Positions 8,076 to 16,411 of a stretch of DNA of 64,000 nucleotides are shown here, in pieces. The notes below the pieces were generated by a model. The model worked only from the letters and a program-made list of their open reading frames with translations. It made no database searches and was not told where the DNA came from. Source of the DNA: Pseudomonas yangonensis (GTDB taxonomy: Bacteria > Pseudomonadota > Gammaproteobacteria > Pseudomonadales > Pseudomonadaceae); the NCBI RefSeq assembly GCF_009932725.1, contig NZ_BLJU01000011.1, forward strand, positions 93,947 to 157,946. Reading direction: 5' to 3'. The translations under genes were made by a program, and so were the position numbers. The number at the start of each line of letters is the position of its first letter. Position 1 is the first letter of the stretch.

Positions 8076-10963
8076 GAACCACCCGCGCCCTGCTCGCGTC
8101 TCTGTTCAGTCGCGTCAACCTGCTGGCCTGGGCGGTGCTGGCGCTGGCCTTGGGAGCGACGTTGCTGGCCTGGTACAACCTGCGCCAGAGCCAGACCGAG
8201 TCCGCCACCCGTCAGTTCGAACTGCTCACCGAGGAGCTGAGCCGGGCCATCGTCAAGCGCATGGAAGAACAGGAGAGCATCCTGCTCGGTGCCGCCGGTC
8301 TGTTCGATGCCAGCGAAGACGTCAGCCGTGCGGATTGGCGCGCCTATACCGAGCGCCTGCGCCTGGACGAGCGCTATCCGGGCATTCAGGGGCTGGGCTT
8401 CGCGCAGATGCTGGAGGCGCAGCAACTGCCAACATTCGAGAGCGAGATTCGCGCCGAGGGCTTTGCCGATTTTCACATGCAGCCACCCGGCCAGCGCGAA
8501 CGTTACGCTGTGATCCGCTTCATCGAGCCTTTCACCGGGCGCAACCTGGCCGCCTTCGGCTTCGACATGCTGTCCGAGCCGGTGCGCCGCGCTGCCATGC
8601 TCGACGCCGGACGCAGCGGCCAGAGCCGCCTGTCCGGCCGCGTCATCCTGCGCCAGGAGACCCACGGCAAGGTCCAGCCAGGGCTGCTGCTGTACGTCCC
8701 GCTGTACTGGCCACAACGCCCGCTGGACACCCCGGAGCAGCGCCTGGCCGCGCTGCGCGGCTTCGCCTACAGCCCGTTCAGGATTCACGACCTGATGCAT
8801 GGCATCTTCGGCGAACGTCAACGCGAGCTGGACTTCGAGCTGTACGCCGGCGGCGCCACCAGCGAAGGTGCCGAACTGCTCTACAGCAGTCGCGGCGACG
8901 TACCAATAACGCAGCCGGCCGACAGCCAACACCGACTTGAGATGTTCGGCCAGACCTGGCACCTGGACTTCCACTACGCACCGGGCTACCTCGCCCGCGA
9001 ACACCGCGGCGAGGTGGCACTGCTGGTACTCGGCGGCTGCATCAGCCTGCTGCTGTTCTTTCTGGTCAGCACCCTCAGCCTGCGCCGCGCTCAGGTACAG
9101 GAACTGGCCGCACGCATCACCGAGCAGTTGCATCGCAGCGAGGAACGTCTGGCGCTGGCGCTCAAAGGCAGCAATGACGGCTGGTGGGATATCGACGTCA
9201 AGGCCGGCAGCTTTTTCGCCTCGGCGCGCGGCTGGCAAATGCTCGGTTATCCAGAACAAGGGCCGCCAGGCTTTGCCGACAACACGCAGGCCTGGGAAAC
9301 GCTGGTACACCCGGAAGACCTGCCGGTGGCACGCGCCCGTCTGAGTCAGGCGTTTCATGAGGGCGCCAGCAACTTCACCCTCGACTGTCGCCTGCTGCGT
9401 GCCGACGGCAGCGAACTACCGGCGCTACTACGCGGGTATATCCAGCGCGACGCCAGCGGCTACCCGCTGCGCATCACCGGCACCACCATGGACCAGAGCG
9501 AAGCCAAACGCATCGAGCGTCTCAAGAGCGAGTTCGTCTCCACCGTCAGTCACGAGCTGCGTACCCCGCTGACCGCGATTGCCGGCTCGCTCGGGCTGAT
9601 CAACGGTGGCGCCCTCGGCGCGGTACCGGAAAGCATGCGCACCATGCTGAGCATCGCTCAGGCCAACAGCCAGCGCCTCAGCCATCTGATCAACGACCTG
9701 CTGGACATGGACAAGCTGGAAGCCGGCAAGATGCAGTTCGATCTGCAGCCCTGCGAACTTGCTGCCCAGCTCGAGGAGGCACTGGCCAGCAACCAGGCCT
9801 ATGCGGCCCAGCGCCAGGTGCAGCTGCACCTGAGCGACTGCCCGCCGGTGCGCGTACGGGTCGATGCCATGCGCCTGCAGCAGGTGCTCGCCAACTTCAT
9901 TTCCAACGCGGTGAAGTACTCGCCGCAAGGCGCCGAGGTACGTCTGCGTGCCGAACGTAGTGGCTCCCGCGTGCGTGTCGAAGTGATTGACCAGGGCCCG
10001 GGTATCGCCGCCGAATTTCGTCAGCGCATCTTCAGCAAGTTCTCCCAGGCTGACGCCAGTGACAGCCGCAGCAAGGGCGGTACCGGCCTTGGCCTGGCCA
10101 TCAGCAAGGAACTGATCGAGCGCATGGGCGGCCAGATCGGCTTCGACTCGGTCGTGGGCCAGGGCGCCTGTTTCTGGTTCGAGTTGCCAATGCTGGCCGA
10201 AGCCGCATTGCGTACCTCTGGCGACAGCCGTCGCAGCCTGCTGGTGGTCGAAGACGAACCGGACATTGCCAGCCTGCTGAGCCAGTTGCTGGAAGACGCC
10301 GGCTACCGCGTGCGCCTGGCCCACAGCCTGGACGAAGCACGTGCCTGCCTGCGCGAAGAAACGCCCGCCGCCATCAGCCTCGATCTGCGTCTGCCGGACG
10401 GCGACGGCCTGCAACTGGTGCAGGAACTGCGTGCCGATGCACGCTACCGCGAGCTGCCGATCCTGGTGGTATCCGCCGCTTGCGAGGAAGGTCGCCTGGC
10501 GCTCGAGGGCGCGCCTGCGCTGGACTGGCTGAGCAAGCCGATCGACTCACAGCGCCTGCTCGGCAGCCTTGCCCAGGCCCTGCAGAACCTGCCGCACAGC
10601 CCACGCGTACTGCACGTCGAGGACGATTACGATCTGCGCCTGGTAGTCGCCGAACAAGGCCGCGGACTGGCCGAGTTCGTGCCCGCCGACAGCCTCGCCG
10701 AAGCGCGCCGCCTGCTCGCCGAAGAGCCTTTCGATCTGGTCCTGCTCGACCTTGGCCTGCCCGACGGCAGCGGCCTGGAGCTGGTCGACGAACTGCAGCG
10801 CGAGCGCCCGGGTCTACCGGTAGCCGTGCTCTCGGCCAGTGAAATGAACGGCTGCGAGTTGGCCGGGGTAAGCGAAACACTGGCCAAATCGCGCAATGAT
10901 GGGCAACACTTCCTGCACATGCTTAACCGCCTATTACCCGCCAAGGAGACCGGCCATGACTGA
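8072..10963 (+). CDS. CHASE-PAS hybrid histidine kinase with two receivers
   Basis: 963 residues. Membrane segment 1 is at about 16-34. A periplasmic CHASE domain follows (about 45-290, with YPGIQGLGFAQML and RYAVIRFIEPF), then membrane segment 2 at about 314-334. One PAS domain starts near 356. HisKA has His494 in STVSHELRTPL, followed by HATPase with DQGPGIAAEF and GGTGLGLAI. Two receivers follow: one from about 722 (VVEDEP, SLDLRLPDGDG, LSKPID) and one from about 845 (HVEDDY, LLDLGLPDGSG, a late Lys). This is the only hybrid kinase of the three, and so the natural source of phosphate for the HPt-containing cyclase downstream. CHASE domains elsewhere bind small extracellular ligands; the ligand here is unknown. 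Confidence 0.93.
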   Translation: MRTTRALLASLFSRVNLLAWAVLALALGATLLAWYNLRQSQTESATRQFELLTEELSRAIVKRMEEQESILLGAAGLFDASEDVSRADWRAYTERLRLDERYPGIQGLGFAQMLEAQQLPTFESEIRAEGFADFHMQPPGQRERYAVIRFIEPFTGRNLAAFGFDMLSEPVRRAAMLDAGRSGQSRLSGRVILRQETHGKVQPGLLLYVPLYWPQRPLDTPEQRLAALRGFAYSPFRIHDLMHGIFGERQRELDFELYAGGATSEGAELLYSSRGDVPITQPADSQHRLEMFGQTWHLDFHYAPGYLAREHRGEVALLVLGGCISLLLFFLVSTLSLRRAQVQELAARITEQLHRSEERLALALKGSNDGWWDIDVKAGSFFASARGWQMLGYPEQGPPGFADNTQAWETLVHPEDLPVARARLSQAFHEGASNFTLDCRLLRADGSELPALLRGYIQRDASGYPLRITGTTMDQSEAKRIERLKSEFVSTVSHELRTPLTAIAGSLGLINGGALGAVPESMRTMLSIAQANSQRLSHLINDLLDMDKLEAGKMQFDLQPCELAAQLEEALASNQAYAAQRQVQLHLSDCPPVRVRVDAMRLQQVLANFISNAVKYSPQGAEVRLRAERSGSRVRVEVIDQGPGIAAEFRQRIFSKFSQADASDSRSKGGTGLGLAISKELIERMGGQIGFDSVVGQGACFWFELPMLAEAALRTSGDSRRSLLVVEDEPDIASLLSQLLEDAGYRVRLAHSLDEARACLREETPAAISLDLRLPDGDGLQLVQELRADARYRELPILVVSAACEEGRLALEGAPALDWLSKPIDSQRLLGSLAQALQNLPHSPRVLHVEDDYDLRLVVAEQGRGLAEFVPADSLAEARRLLAEEPFDLVLLDLGLPDGSGLELVDELQRERPGLPVAVLSASEMNGCELAGVSETLAKSRNDGQHFLHMLNRLLPAKETGHD

Positions 10964-11342
10964 GCTCAAGCGCATCCTTCACGTCGAGGACGATCCCTCG
11001 ATCCAGGCCGTGGCCAAGGTCGCTCTGGAAGCCGTCGGCGGTTTTCAGGTACTGAGCTGCTCCAGCGGCCTGGAAGCGCTTGATCAGGTGCAGGGCTTCG
11101 CTCCCGACTTCATCCTGCTCGATGTGATGATGCCCGGTATGGACGGTCCGCAGACGCTGGAAAAACTGCGCGAACTGGTGGACATCGACAGCGTACCGGT
11201 GGCCTTCATGACCGCCAAGGTACAGCCCGGCGAAGTCGCCCACTACCGTAGTCTGGGCGCACTCGACGTGATCGTGAAACCCTTCGACCCCATGCAACTC
11301 GCCGCCCAGATCCGGCAGATCTGGAGTCAGCGTCATGGATAA
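10956..11342 (+). CDS. Single-domain CheY-like response regulator
   Basis: 128 residues, a lone receiver domain: acidic patch HVEDD, phospho-acceptor Asp in ILLDVMMPGMDG, Thr in FMTAK and Lys in IVKPFD. The start at 10956 is chosen because an AAGGAGA ribosome site lies 8 bases upstream; a longer frame would run back into the previous gene. It overlaps the preceding kinase by 8 bases and the following gene by 8 bases, so it is translationally coupled to both. With no output domain it probably acts as a phosphate shuttle or sink, or as a diffusible protein partner in the phosphorelay. Confidence 0.9.
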   Translation: MTELKRILHVEDDPSIQAVAKVALEAVGGFQVLSCSSGLEALDQVQGFAPDFILLDVMMPGMDGPQTLEKLRELVDIDSVPVAFMTAKVQPGEVAHYRSLGALDVIVKPFDPMQLAAQIRQIWSQRHG

Positions 11343-13011
11343 ACAGGGCAATGCCATCCCGCAGACCTTGCAGCAGCATCTGCAGCAGCTTGGTCAGCAG
11401 TTCGCCGAGCGCCTGCGTCAGGAGCTTCCGCAACTGACGCAACAGGGCGAGCAACTGCTCGCGGCCGGCGACGAGCAGCGCGGGCAGCTTTTGCGAGCAC
11501 TACGCGACCAGCTTCATCGCCTCGCCGGCAGTGCCGGCACCTTCGGTTTCGATCAGTTGGGCCAGCAAGCGCGAGAACTGGAACAGCAGGCCGAACGCTG
11601 GCTGGATCAGCAGCAGCGCCAGCAGCAGGACCTCGACGTCTTCGTCGCCGCGCTGCTGCAGCTAGGCGAGCAATCGGATGCCGACAGCAGCCCGGACGAA
11701 CAACCGAAAGCAGCCAAGCCGCTGGCACGTACGGAGAACGATACGCGGCTCATCTACATTCTCGAAGACGAAATGACCGTCGGCGAAAACATGCGTCTGA
11801 CGCTGAGCAACTTTGGTTATCGTGCCGAGCACTTCCGTACTACAACCGATCTCGATACCGCCCTGCTGCAGCAACTGCCCGATGCACTGATCGTCGACGT
11901 CAACCTGGCCAACGAACACCGCAGCGGTCTGGATTACGCCGCACGTCTGCAGCAGCGCCTGGAAGTGCCCCTACCGCTGCTGGTGCTGACCCACCAGCAT
12001 GACTTTGACACCCAGCTGCAGGCGGTGCGTGCCGGCGCGCAGGGTTTCTTCGCCAAGCCGGTGGACATCCCGCAGCTGGAAAGCCGCCTGGAGCGCTGTT
12101 TCGCCCAGCAGAACGGCGAGCCCTACCGGGTGCTGATCGTCGACGACGACCGCGACCTGGCCAGCCGTTACAGCCTGGTGCTGCGCGACGCGGGCATGCT
12201 GGTGGAAATTCTTCAGGACCCGGCGCAGATCTTCGAGCATCTGCGCGATTTCAATCCGGAAGTGGTGCTGCTCGACGTCAACATGCCGGACTGTACCGGC
12301 CCCGAGCTCGCGCAGATCATCCGCTGCAACGACGACTGGCTGCGCATCCCGATCATCTACCTGTCGGCGGAGACCGATATCGCCAAGCAGATGAATGCGC
12401 TGATCAAGGCCGGCGACGATTTCGTCACCAAACCGATTTCCGACAACGCCCTGGTCGCCGCCGTTTTCTCTCGCGCCCAGCGTGCCCGCCTGCTGTCCAA
12501 TGCGCTGGCGCGTGACAGCCTTACGGGTCTGCTCAAGCATGGCGATATCAAGGAGCAGGTGGCGATCGAACTGGAGCGCGCGCTGCGAACCGGCAACCGG
12601 GCCAGCGTGGTGATGCTGGATATCGATCACTTCAAACGGGTCAACGACGAACACGGTCACGCGGCAGGCGACAACGTCATCCGCGCGCTGGCCAACCTGC
12701 TGCGCCAGCGCCTGCGCCGGGTCGACAGCCTGGGCCGCTATGGTGGTGAGGAATTTCTCGCAGTGCTGCCGGACTGTACGCCGCAGCAGGCCAAACAGAT
12801 CGTCGATGAGATTCGCGAACGCTTCGCCGAGCTGCGCTTCATCGCCGATGGCAGCGAATTTTCCTGCACCCTGAGTGCCGGTGTCGCCGGCACCGATCTG
12901 CACAGCCAGGCCGAACAGCTGCGCGAGCGTGCTGACAAAGCGCTATATGCAGCCAAGCATGGCGGCCGCAATCAGGTGCAGATAGCCGCGTCGGAAGAGC
13001 ATCGCGGCTGA
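11335..13011 (+). CDS. HPt-REC-REC-GGDEF diguanylate cyclase
   Basis: 558 residues. An N-terminal histidine phosphotransfer domain carries His61 in DQLHRLAGSAGTFG. Receiver 1 (about 138-255) has Asp188 in LIVDVNLANEHRSG and Lys241. Receiver 2 (about 264-380) has Asp314 in LLDVNMPDCTG and a Lys in VTKPIS. The C-terminal GGDEF domain has GGEEF at 470-474 and an intact inhibitory RRVD at 461-464, five residues before it. It should therefore make c-di-GMP with product inhibition. Phosphate could pass from the hybrid kinase receivers through His61 to the two receivers. It is the last gene of the operon and opposes the upstream EAL phosphodiesterase. Confidence 0.93.
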   Translation: MDKQGNAIPQTLQQHLQQLGQQFAERLRQELPQLTQQGEQLLAAGDEQRGQLLRALRDQLHRLAGSAGTFGFDQLGQQARELEQQAERWLDQQQRQQQDLDVFVAALLQLGEQSDADSSPDEQPKAAKPLARTENDTRLIYILEDEMTVGENMRLTLSNFGYRAEHFRTTTDLDTALLQQLPDALIVDVNLANEHRSGLDYAARLQQRLEVPLPLLVLTHQHDFDTQLQAVRAGAQGFFAKPVDIPQLESRLERCFAQQNGEPYRVLIVDDDRDLASRYSLVLRDAGMLVEILQDPAQIFEHLRDFNPEVVLLDVNMPDCTGPELAQIIRCNDDWLRIPIIYLSAETDIAKQMNALIKAGDDFVTKPISDNALVAAVFSRAQRARLLSNALARDSLTGLLKHGDIKEQVAIELERALRTGNRASVVMLDIDHFKRVNDEHGHAAGDNVIRALANLLRQRLRRVDSLGRYGGEEFLAVLPDCTPQQAKQIVDEIRERFAELRFIADGSEFSCTLSAGVAGTDLHSQAEQLRERADKALYAAKHGGRNQVQIAASEEHRG

Positions 13012-13040
13012 AGCCCGCTGCTACACCAGCACCACGCTCC

Positions 13041-13062
13041 GTAGGAGCGGCTTCAGCCGCGA
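13041..13062. repeat. GTAGGAG-type palindromic repeat (REP-like)
   Basis: GTAGGAGCGGCTTCAGCCGC forms a short stem (GCGGCT/AGCCGC). It lies in the gap between the convergent cyclase operon and cysW. The same family recurs elsewhere in the window. At 13084-13108 a second small stem (GTGGATG/CATCCAC) is present. Confidence 0.75.
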
Positions 13063-13130
13063 TAGGTCATAAGGCTACAGGCCGTAGGGTGGATGCGCTC
13101 TCCACATCCACCACAACGCTGGCGCCCTGA

Positions 13131-13958
13131 TCACGCCTCGGCGCGCTGCATCAGGCGGCGCTGACGCCACTCCATGAAGGTCTTGAGAAACAGCGTGAGC
13201 AGCGCCATGCACGCCAGCAGCCCGGCCGCGGTGAAGGCCGCTGCCGGCTTGTAGTCGTTGTTGAGCTGGTCGACCAGCAGCGGCAGGGTCAGGGTCTGGT
13301 TGATGATGGTGCCGGACACCACCGACACCGCACCGAACTCGCCGACCGCGCGGGCATTGGTGACCACCACGCCGTACAGCAGCGCCCACTTGATCTTCGG
13401 CAGGCTGATGCGGCGGAAGATCTGCCAGCCGCTGGCACCCAGACACATGGCAGCGGTTTCCTCGTCCTGGCCCTGAGCCTGCATCACCGGAATCAGAATG
13501 CGCGCCACATAGGGCGCGGTGACGAACACCGTGACCATGACGATGCCCGGCCAGGCGAACATCAGCTGCATGCCGTGATCGTAGAACCAGCGGCCGATGA
13601 AACTTTCCAGACCGTAGACCACCAGATAGCAGAGGCCGGCGACCACCGGTGACACCGCATAGGGAATGTCGATCAGGGTGGTCAGCAGCTTGCGCCCGCG
13701 GAAGTCGTAATGGGTCACGCACCAGGCCAGGCAGATGCCGAAGCACAGGTTCAGCGGCACGGTAATCGCGGCTACCAGCAGCGTGAGGCCGATGGCATGG
13801 AGCATGTAATCTTCGTTCAGATTGCTCCACAGCAGGTCGAGCCCGCCGGCCAGCGCCTTGGTGAAGATCAGCGCCAGCGGCACCAGCAGGATCAGCGCCA
13901 CCACCATCAGACCGAGGATTACCAGCGCCCATTGGCGCCAATCTTGGGGCTTTTTCAT
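13131..13958 (-). CDS. cysW: Sulfate/thiosulfate ABC transporter permease CysW (first copy)
   Basis: 275 residues with six predicted membrane spans and the permease EAA-loop pattern (QDEETAAMCLGASGWQIFRRISLPKIKW). It belongs to the CysW family. The start at 13958 is chosen because its ATG overlaps the cysT stop (ATGA); an ATG 18 bases further upstream is also possible. It is the last gene of an sbp-cysT-cysW unit that has no cysA, unlike the second copy at 50 kb. It should work with an ATPase encoded elsewhere, the CysA at 51.2 kb being the obvious candidate. It may carry sulfate, thiosulfate or a related oxyanion. Confidence 0.9.
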   Translation of the reverse strand: MKKPQDWRQWALVILGLMVVALILLVPLALIFTKALAGGLDLLWSNLNEDYMLHAIGLTLLVAAITVPLNLCFGICLAWCVTHYDFRGRKLLTTLIDIPYAVSPVVAGLCYLVVYGLESFIGRWFYDHGMQLMFAWPGIVMVTVFVTAPYVARILIPVMQAQGQDEETAAMCLGASGWQIFRRISLPKIKWALLYGVVVTNARAVGEFGAVSVVSGTIINQTLTLPLLVDQLNNDYKPAAAFTAAGLLACMALLTLFLKTFMEWRQRRLMQRAEA

Positions 13959-14794
13959 CGACCTTGCCGTTGCCATGCGAACAGACGCCCCTGCGCGACC
14001 TGCAGGAGGAACAGAAGTGTCAGCGACGCGAGCAGGATCACCGAAGCGATGGCCGCCGCCGCCGGATAGTTGAATTCCTGCAGACGGACGAAAATCATCA
14101 GCGAGCTGACTTCCGTCTGGTAGGGAATGTTGCCGGCGATCATGATCACCGCGCCGAACTCACCGAGGCTGCGGATGAACGCCTGCGAACCTCCGGTGAC
14201 CAGCGCCGGCGCCAGGGTCGGCAGGATTACCTTGGCGAAGGTCTGCACACGGCTCGCGCCGAGGGTGCGCGCGGCCTCTTCGTATTCCGAACCGAGATCC
14301 TGCAGCACCGGCTGCACCGTGCGCACCACGAAAGGAATGCTGGTGAACACCATCGCCACCACGATACCGGCGTAGGCGTAGGCCACCTTGAAGCCTAGCC
14401 ACTGGCCGATCCAGCCGTTGGGCACCAGCAATGCGGCGAGGGTCAGGCCGGCCACCGAGGTCGGCAGGGCGAACGGCAGGTCGACCAGCGCATCGACGAT
14501 GCGCCGGCCGGGGAAGTCGTAACGGGTGATGATCCAGGCCAGCAACAGGCCCAGCACCAGCACCGCCAGGGTCGAGTAGAGCGCGGCCGAGATGGTCACC
14601 TTGTAGGTCTGCACCACGCGCGGATCGCTGATGGCGAACCAGTACTGTGCCCAGGTCATGTCGCTGACGTATAGCAGCAGCGCCGACAGCGGCAGCAGGA
14701 TTACCAGCGACAGGTACAGCACGCTGACGCCGAAGCTCAGGCCGAAGCCGGGCAGCAGCGGGGTCTGTCGGAAGAACAGCGTTGGTTTGCTCAC
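13955..14794 (-). CDS. cysT: Sulfate/thiosulfate ABC transporter permease CysT (first copy)
   Basis: 279 residues from a GTG start (VSKPTLFFRQTP). Six membrane spans and the EAA loop (YEEAARTLGASRVQTFAKVILP) mark it as the CysT/CysU permease. An in-frame ATG at 14884 would add 30 residues, but that extension is encoded by a perfect hairpin (14820-14844) and has no family counterpart, so GTG 14794 is preferred although its ribosome site is weak. It is separated from the upstream sbp gene by 221 bases holding two stem-loops, and is coupled to cysW by ATGA overlap. The protein is clearly diverged from the second CysT at 49.5 kb. Confidence 0.88.
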   Translation of the reverse strand: MSKPTLFFRQTPLLPGFGLSFGVSVLYLSLVILLPLSALLLYVSDMTWAQYWFAISDPRVVQTYKVTISAALYSTLAVLVLGLLLAWIITRYDFPGRRIVDALVDLPFALPTSVAGLTLAALLVPNGWIGQWLGFKVAYAYAGIVVAMVFTSIPFVVRTVQPVLQDLGSEYEEAARTLGASRVQTFAKVILPTLAPALVTGGSQAFIRSLGEFGAVIMIAGNIPYQTEVSSLMIFVRLQEFNYPAAAAIASVILLASLTLLFLLQVAQGRLFAWQRQGR

Positions 14795-14819
14795 GAAAAA
14801 GCTCGGCTCTACAAATGCA

Positions 14820-14844
14820 GTTGGCCGCCTGGAAGGCGGCCAAC
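14820..14844. other. Perfect 10-bp stem-loop in the sbp-cysT gap
   Basis: GTTGGCCGCC (14820-14829) and GGCGGCCAAC (14835-14844) pair perfectly around a 5-base loop. It sits 26 bases before cysT on the transcript, with no run of U after it. It therefore looks more like an mRNA-stabilising or attenuating hairpin than a full terminator. Confidence 0.75.
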
Positions 14845-14904
14845 GGACCAGAAAACTGAATAACCCACGACGAATACAGCCCATGTGATATCTCGCGAGC
14901 TAGA

Positions 14905-14987
14905 GCCCTGCAAGGCAAAAACAGGCGAGGGAGCGGAGTGTACTTTTGTACATGAGCATCCCGAGCCTGTTTTTAACGCCGCAGGGC
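14905..14987. repeat. 83-base imperfect palindrome with TTTT loop
   Basis: Left arm 14905-14943 (starts GCCCTGCAAGGC, contains AAAAACAGGC, ends GTGTAC) pairs with right arm 14948-14987 (starts GTACATG, contains GCCTGTTTTT, ends GCAGGGC) around TTTT. Only a few positions mismatch over 39 bases. It lies between sbp and cysT and has the look of a mobile palindromic element or a processed RNA hairpin. Confidence 0.8.
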
Positions 14988-15015
14988 CGACGCGCAGCAG
15001 ATCGTTGACGAGCGC

Positions 15016-16032
15016 TCAGCGGCCGGAGGCTAGAAGCTGGTCAAGAATACCACCGTTGTCGAAGTGCTTGGCGGTGATCTCGTCCCAGCTGCCCAGCACC
15101 TCGGTCGGGTTGATCAGGCGCACCGGAGCAAACTGAGCCTTGGTCGCCTCGACCACTTCCGGGTTGTGCACGCGGTAGTTGTAGCGGGTCAGCAGTTGCT
15201 GGATGTCCTTGCTGTACTGGAAGTCGAGGAAGGCCTTGGCCTGCTCGCGGGTGCCGCGCTCGTCGGCCACCTTGTCGACGATGGCCACCGGGAATTCGGC
15301 CAGTACGCTGACTTCCGGCACCACAATTTCCAGGTTGGCGGACTTGAACTCGTCACCCTTGGCGATGTTGATCACTTCCGATTCGAAGGTCAGCAGCACG
15401 TCACCCTGGCCGTTCTGGGCGAAGGCCACGGTGGCGCCACGGCCGCCGGTGGGGAAGTTCTCGACGTTCTTCAGCAGCTTGCCGACGAAGGCTTTCACCT
15501 TCTCCTGGTCGCCATTGAATTTCTCGTTGGCGAACAGCCAGGCGCCCAGGTAGCTGTAGCGGGCGTTGCCGGAGGTTTTCGGGTTGGGGAATACCAGCTT
15601 CACGTCATCGCGAATCAGGTCATCCCAGCTCTTGATGTTCTTCGGGTTGCCTTCGCGTACCAGGAAGGCGGTGGTGCTGTAGTACGGCGAGCTGTTGTTG
15701 GGGAACTGCTGAGCCCAGTCCTCACGCAGCAGCTTGCGCTTGGCCAGGATGTCCACGTCGGTCACCTGGTTGAAGGTGACCACGTCGACCTTCTTGCCCT
15801 GAATGATGTCCTGCGCCTGACGCGAGGTGCCGGCGAAGGACTGGATGATCTTCACTTCCTTGCCGCTCTGCTGCTTCCAGTGCTCGACGAACAGCGGGTT
15901 GATCTCGCCGAACAGTTCGCGGGCGATGTCGTAGGAGGCGTTGTGGAATGGCGTATCGGCAGCGGCATGGCTCAGCGAGCCAGTCAGCAGGGTGGCGCTG
16001 GCCACGGTGGCCAGAACGATCTTCTTCAGCAT
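15016..16032 (-). CDS. Periplasmic sulfate/thiosulfate-binding protein (first copy)
   Basis: 338 residues with an N-terminal signal peptide (MLKKIVLATVASATLLTGSL, cleavage near residue 24). Family motifs are NASYDIARELF near the start of the mature protein, FAGTSRQA, VVTFNQVTDVD and the FPNPKTSGNARY segment, all typical of Sbp/CysP oxyanion-binding proteins. An AAGGA ribosome site precedes the ATG. It delivers substrate to the CysT/CysW pair encoded downstream. The promoter region contains an AT-rich block (16097-16145) that shares TTATAACCA with the lsfA promoter, consistent with sulfur-starvation control. It is distinct from the second Sbp at 48.4 kb; sulfate versus thiosulfate preference cannot be told. 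Confidence 0.92.
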   Translation of the reverse strand: MLKKIVLATVASATLLTGSLSHAAADTPFHNASYDIARELFGEINPLFVEHWKQQSGKEVKIIQSFAGTSRQAQDIIQGKKVDVVTFNQVTDVDILAKRKLLREDWAQQFPNNSSPYYSTTAFLVREGNPKNIKSWDDLIRDDVKLVFPNPKTSGNARYSYLGAWLFANEKFNGDQEKVKAFVGKLLKNVENFPTGGRGATVAFAQNGQGDVLLTFESEVINIAKGDEFKSANLEIVVPEVSVLAEFPVAIVDKVADERGTREQAKAFLDFQYSKDIQQLLTRYNYRVHNPEVVEATKAQFAPVRLINPTEVLGSWDEITAKHFDNGGILDQLLASGR

Positions 16033-16411
16033 CTATGGCGTCCTTCTTATCGAGAGAGGAGCCTGCAGGCAGGCTATTTGATGGCGCGATTCTGCAGAAA
16101 AAACATATAGCTGAAAAATATCTTTTTCTTTTCTTCTTATAACCAGCATCTCTTTACCTGCGAAACACCCTGGAGCCCTCGCACGCAAGGGCTGCTCAGG
16201 CAACCATTCTTAGAACCTGTTCACGATCTTTATGGGCCTGAAGCGGCAACTACAAGGCAAAAACGTTCGGTGAACACGTAGGAGGGGCTTCAGCCCGAGC
16301 TGGGCGCGAAGAGCTCGCGGCTAAAGCCGCTCCCACAAGATCGCAAGCGGCCTATTTCGCCAATTGGCTACCAAAATCGAGGGAAATTGGCTACAAATCA
16401 TAAAAAGGTTC
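16033..16411. other. 379-base gap upstream of sbp: promoter block and repeats
   Basis: No gene seen. It holds the AT-rich promoter-like block 16097-16145, a GTAGGAG-type REP-like palindrome pair at 16278-16336 (GGGGCTTCAGCCC and GCGGCTAAAGCCGC), and two direct copies of AATTGGCTAC at 16362-16371 and 16385-16394 just downstream of ssuF. Confidence 0.7.
16097..16145 (-). promoter_or_regulatory. AT-rich sulfur-gene promoter block (candidate CysB site)
   Basis: An A/T island in GC-rich DNA, 65-113 bases upstream of sbp. On the transcribed strand it contains TGGTTATAAGAAGAAAAG and GATATTTTTC. The nine bases TTATAACCA (plus strand, 16137-16145) also occur upstream of lsfA at 22217-22225. Assignment to CysB is inference from gene content. 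Confidence 0.5.

Noticed and set aside
14795..14884. Longer CysT with a start at 14884
   Set aside because: The extra 30 residues are encoded by a perfect hairpin and intergenic DNA and have no counterpart in CysT proteins.
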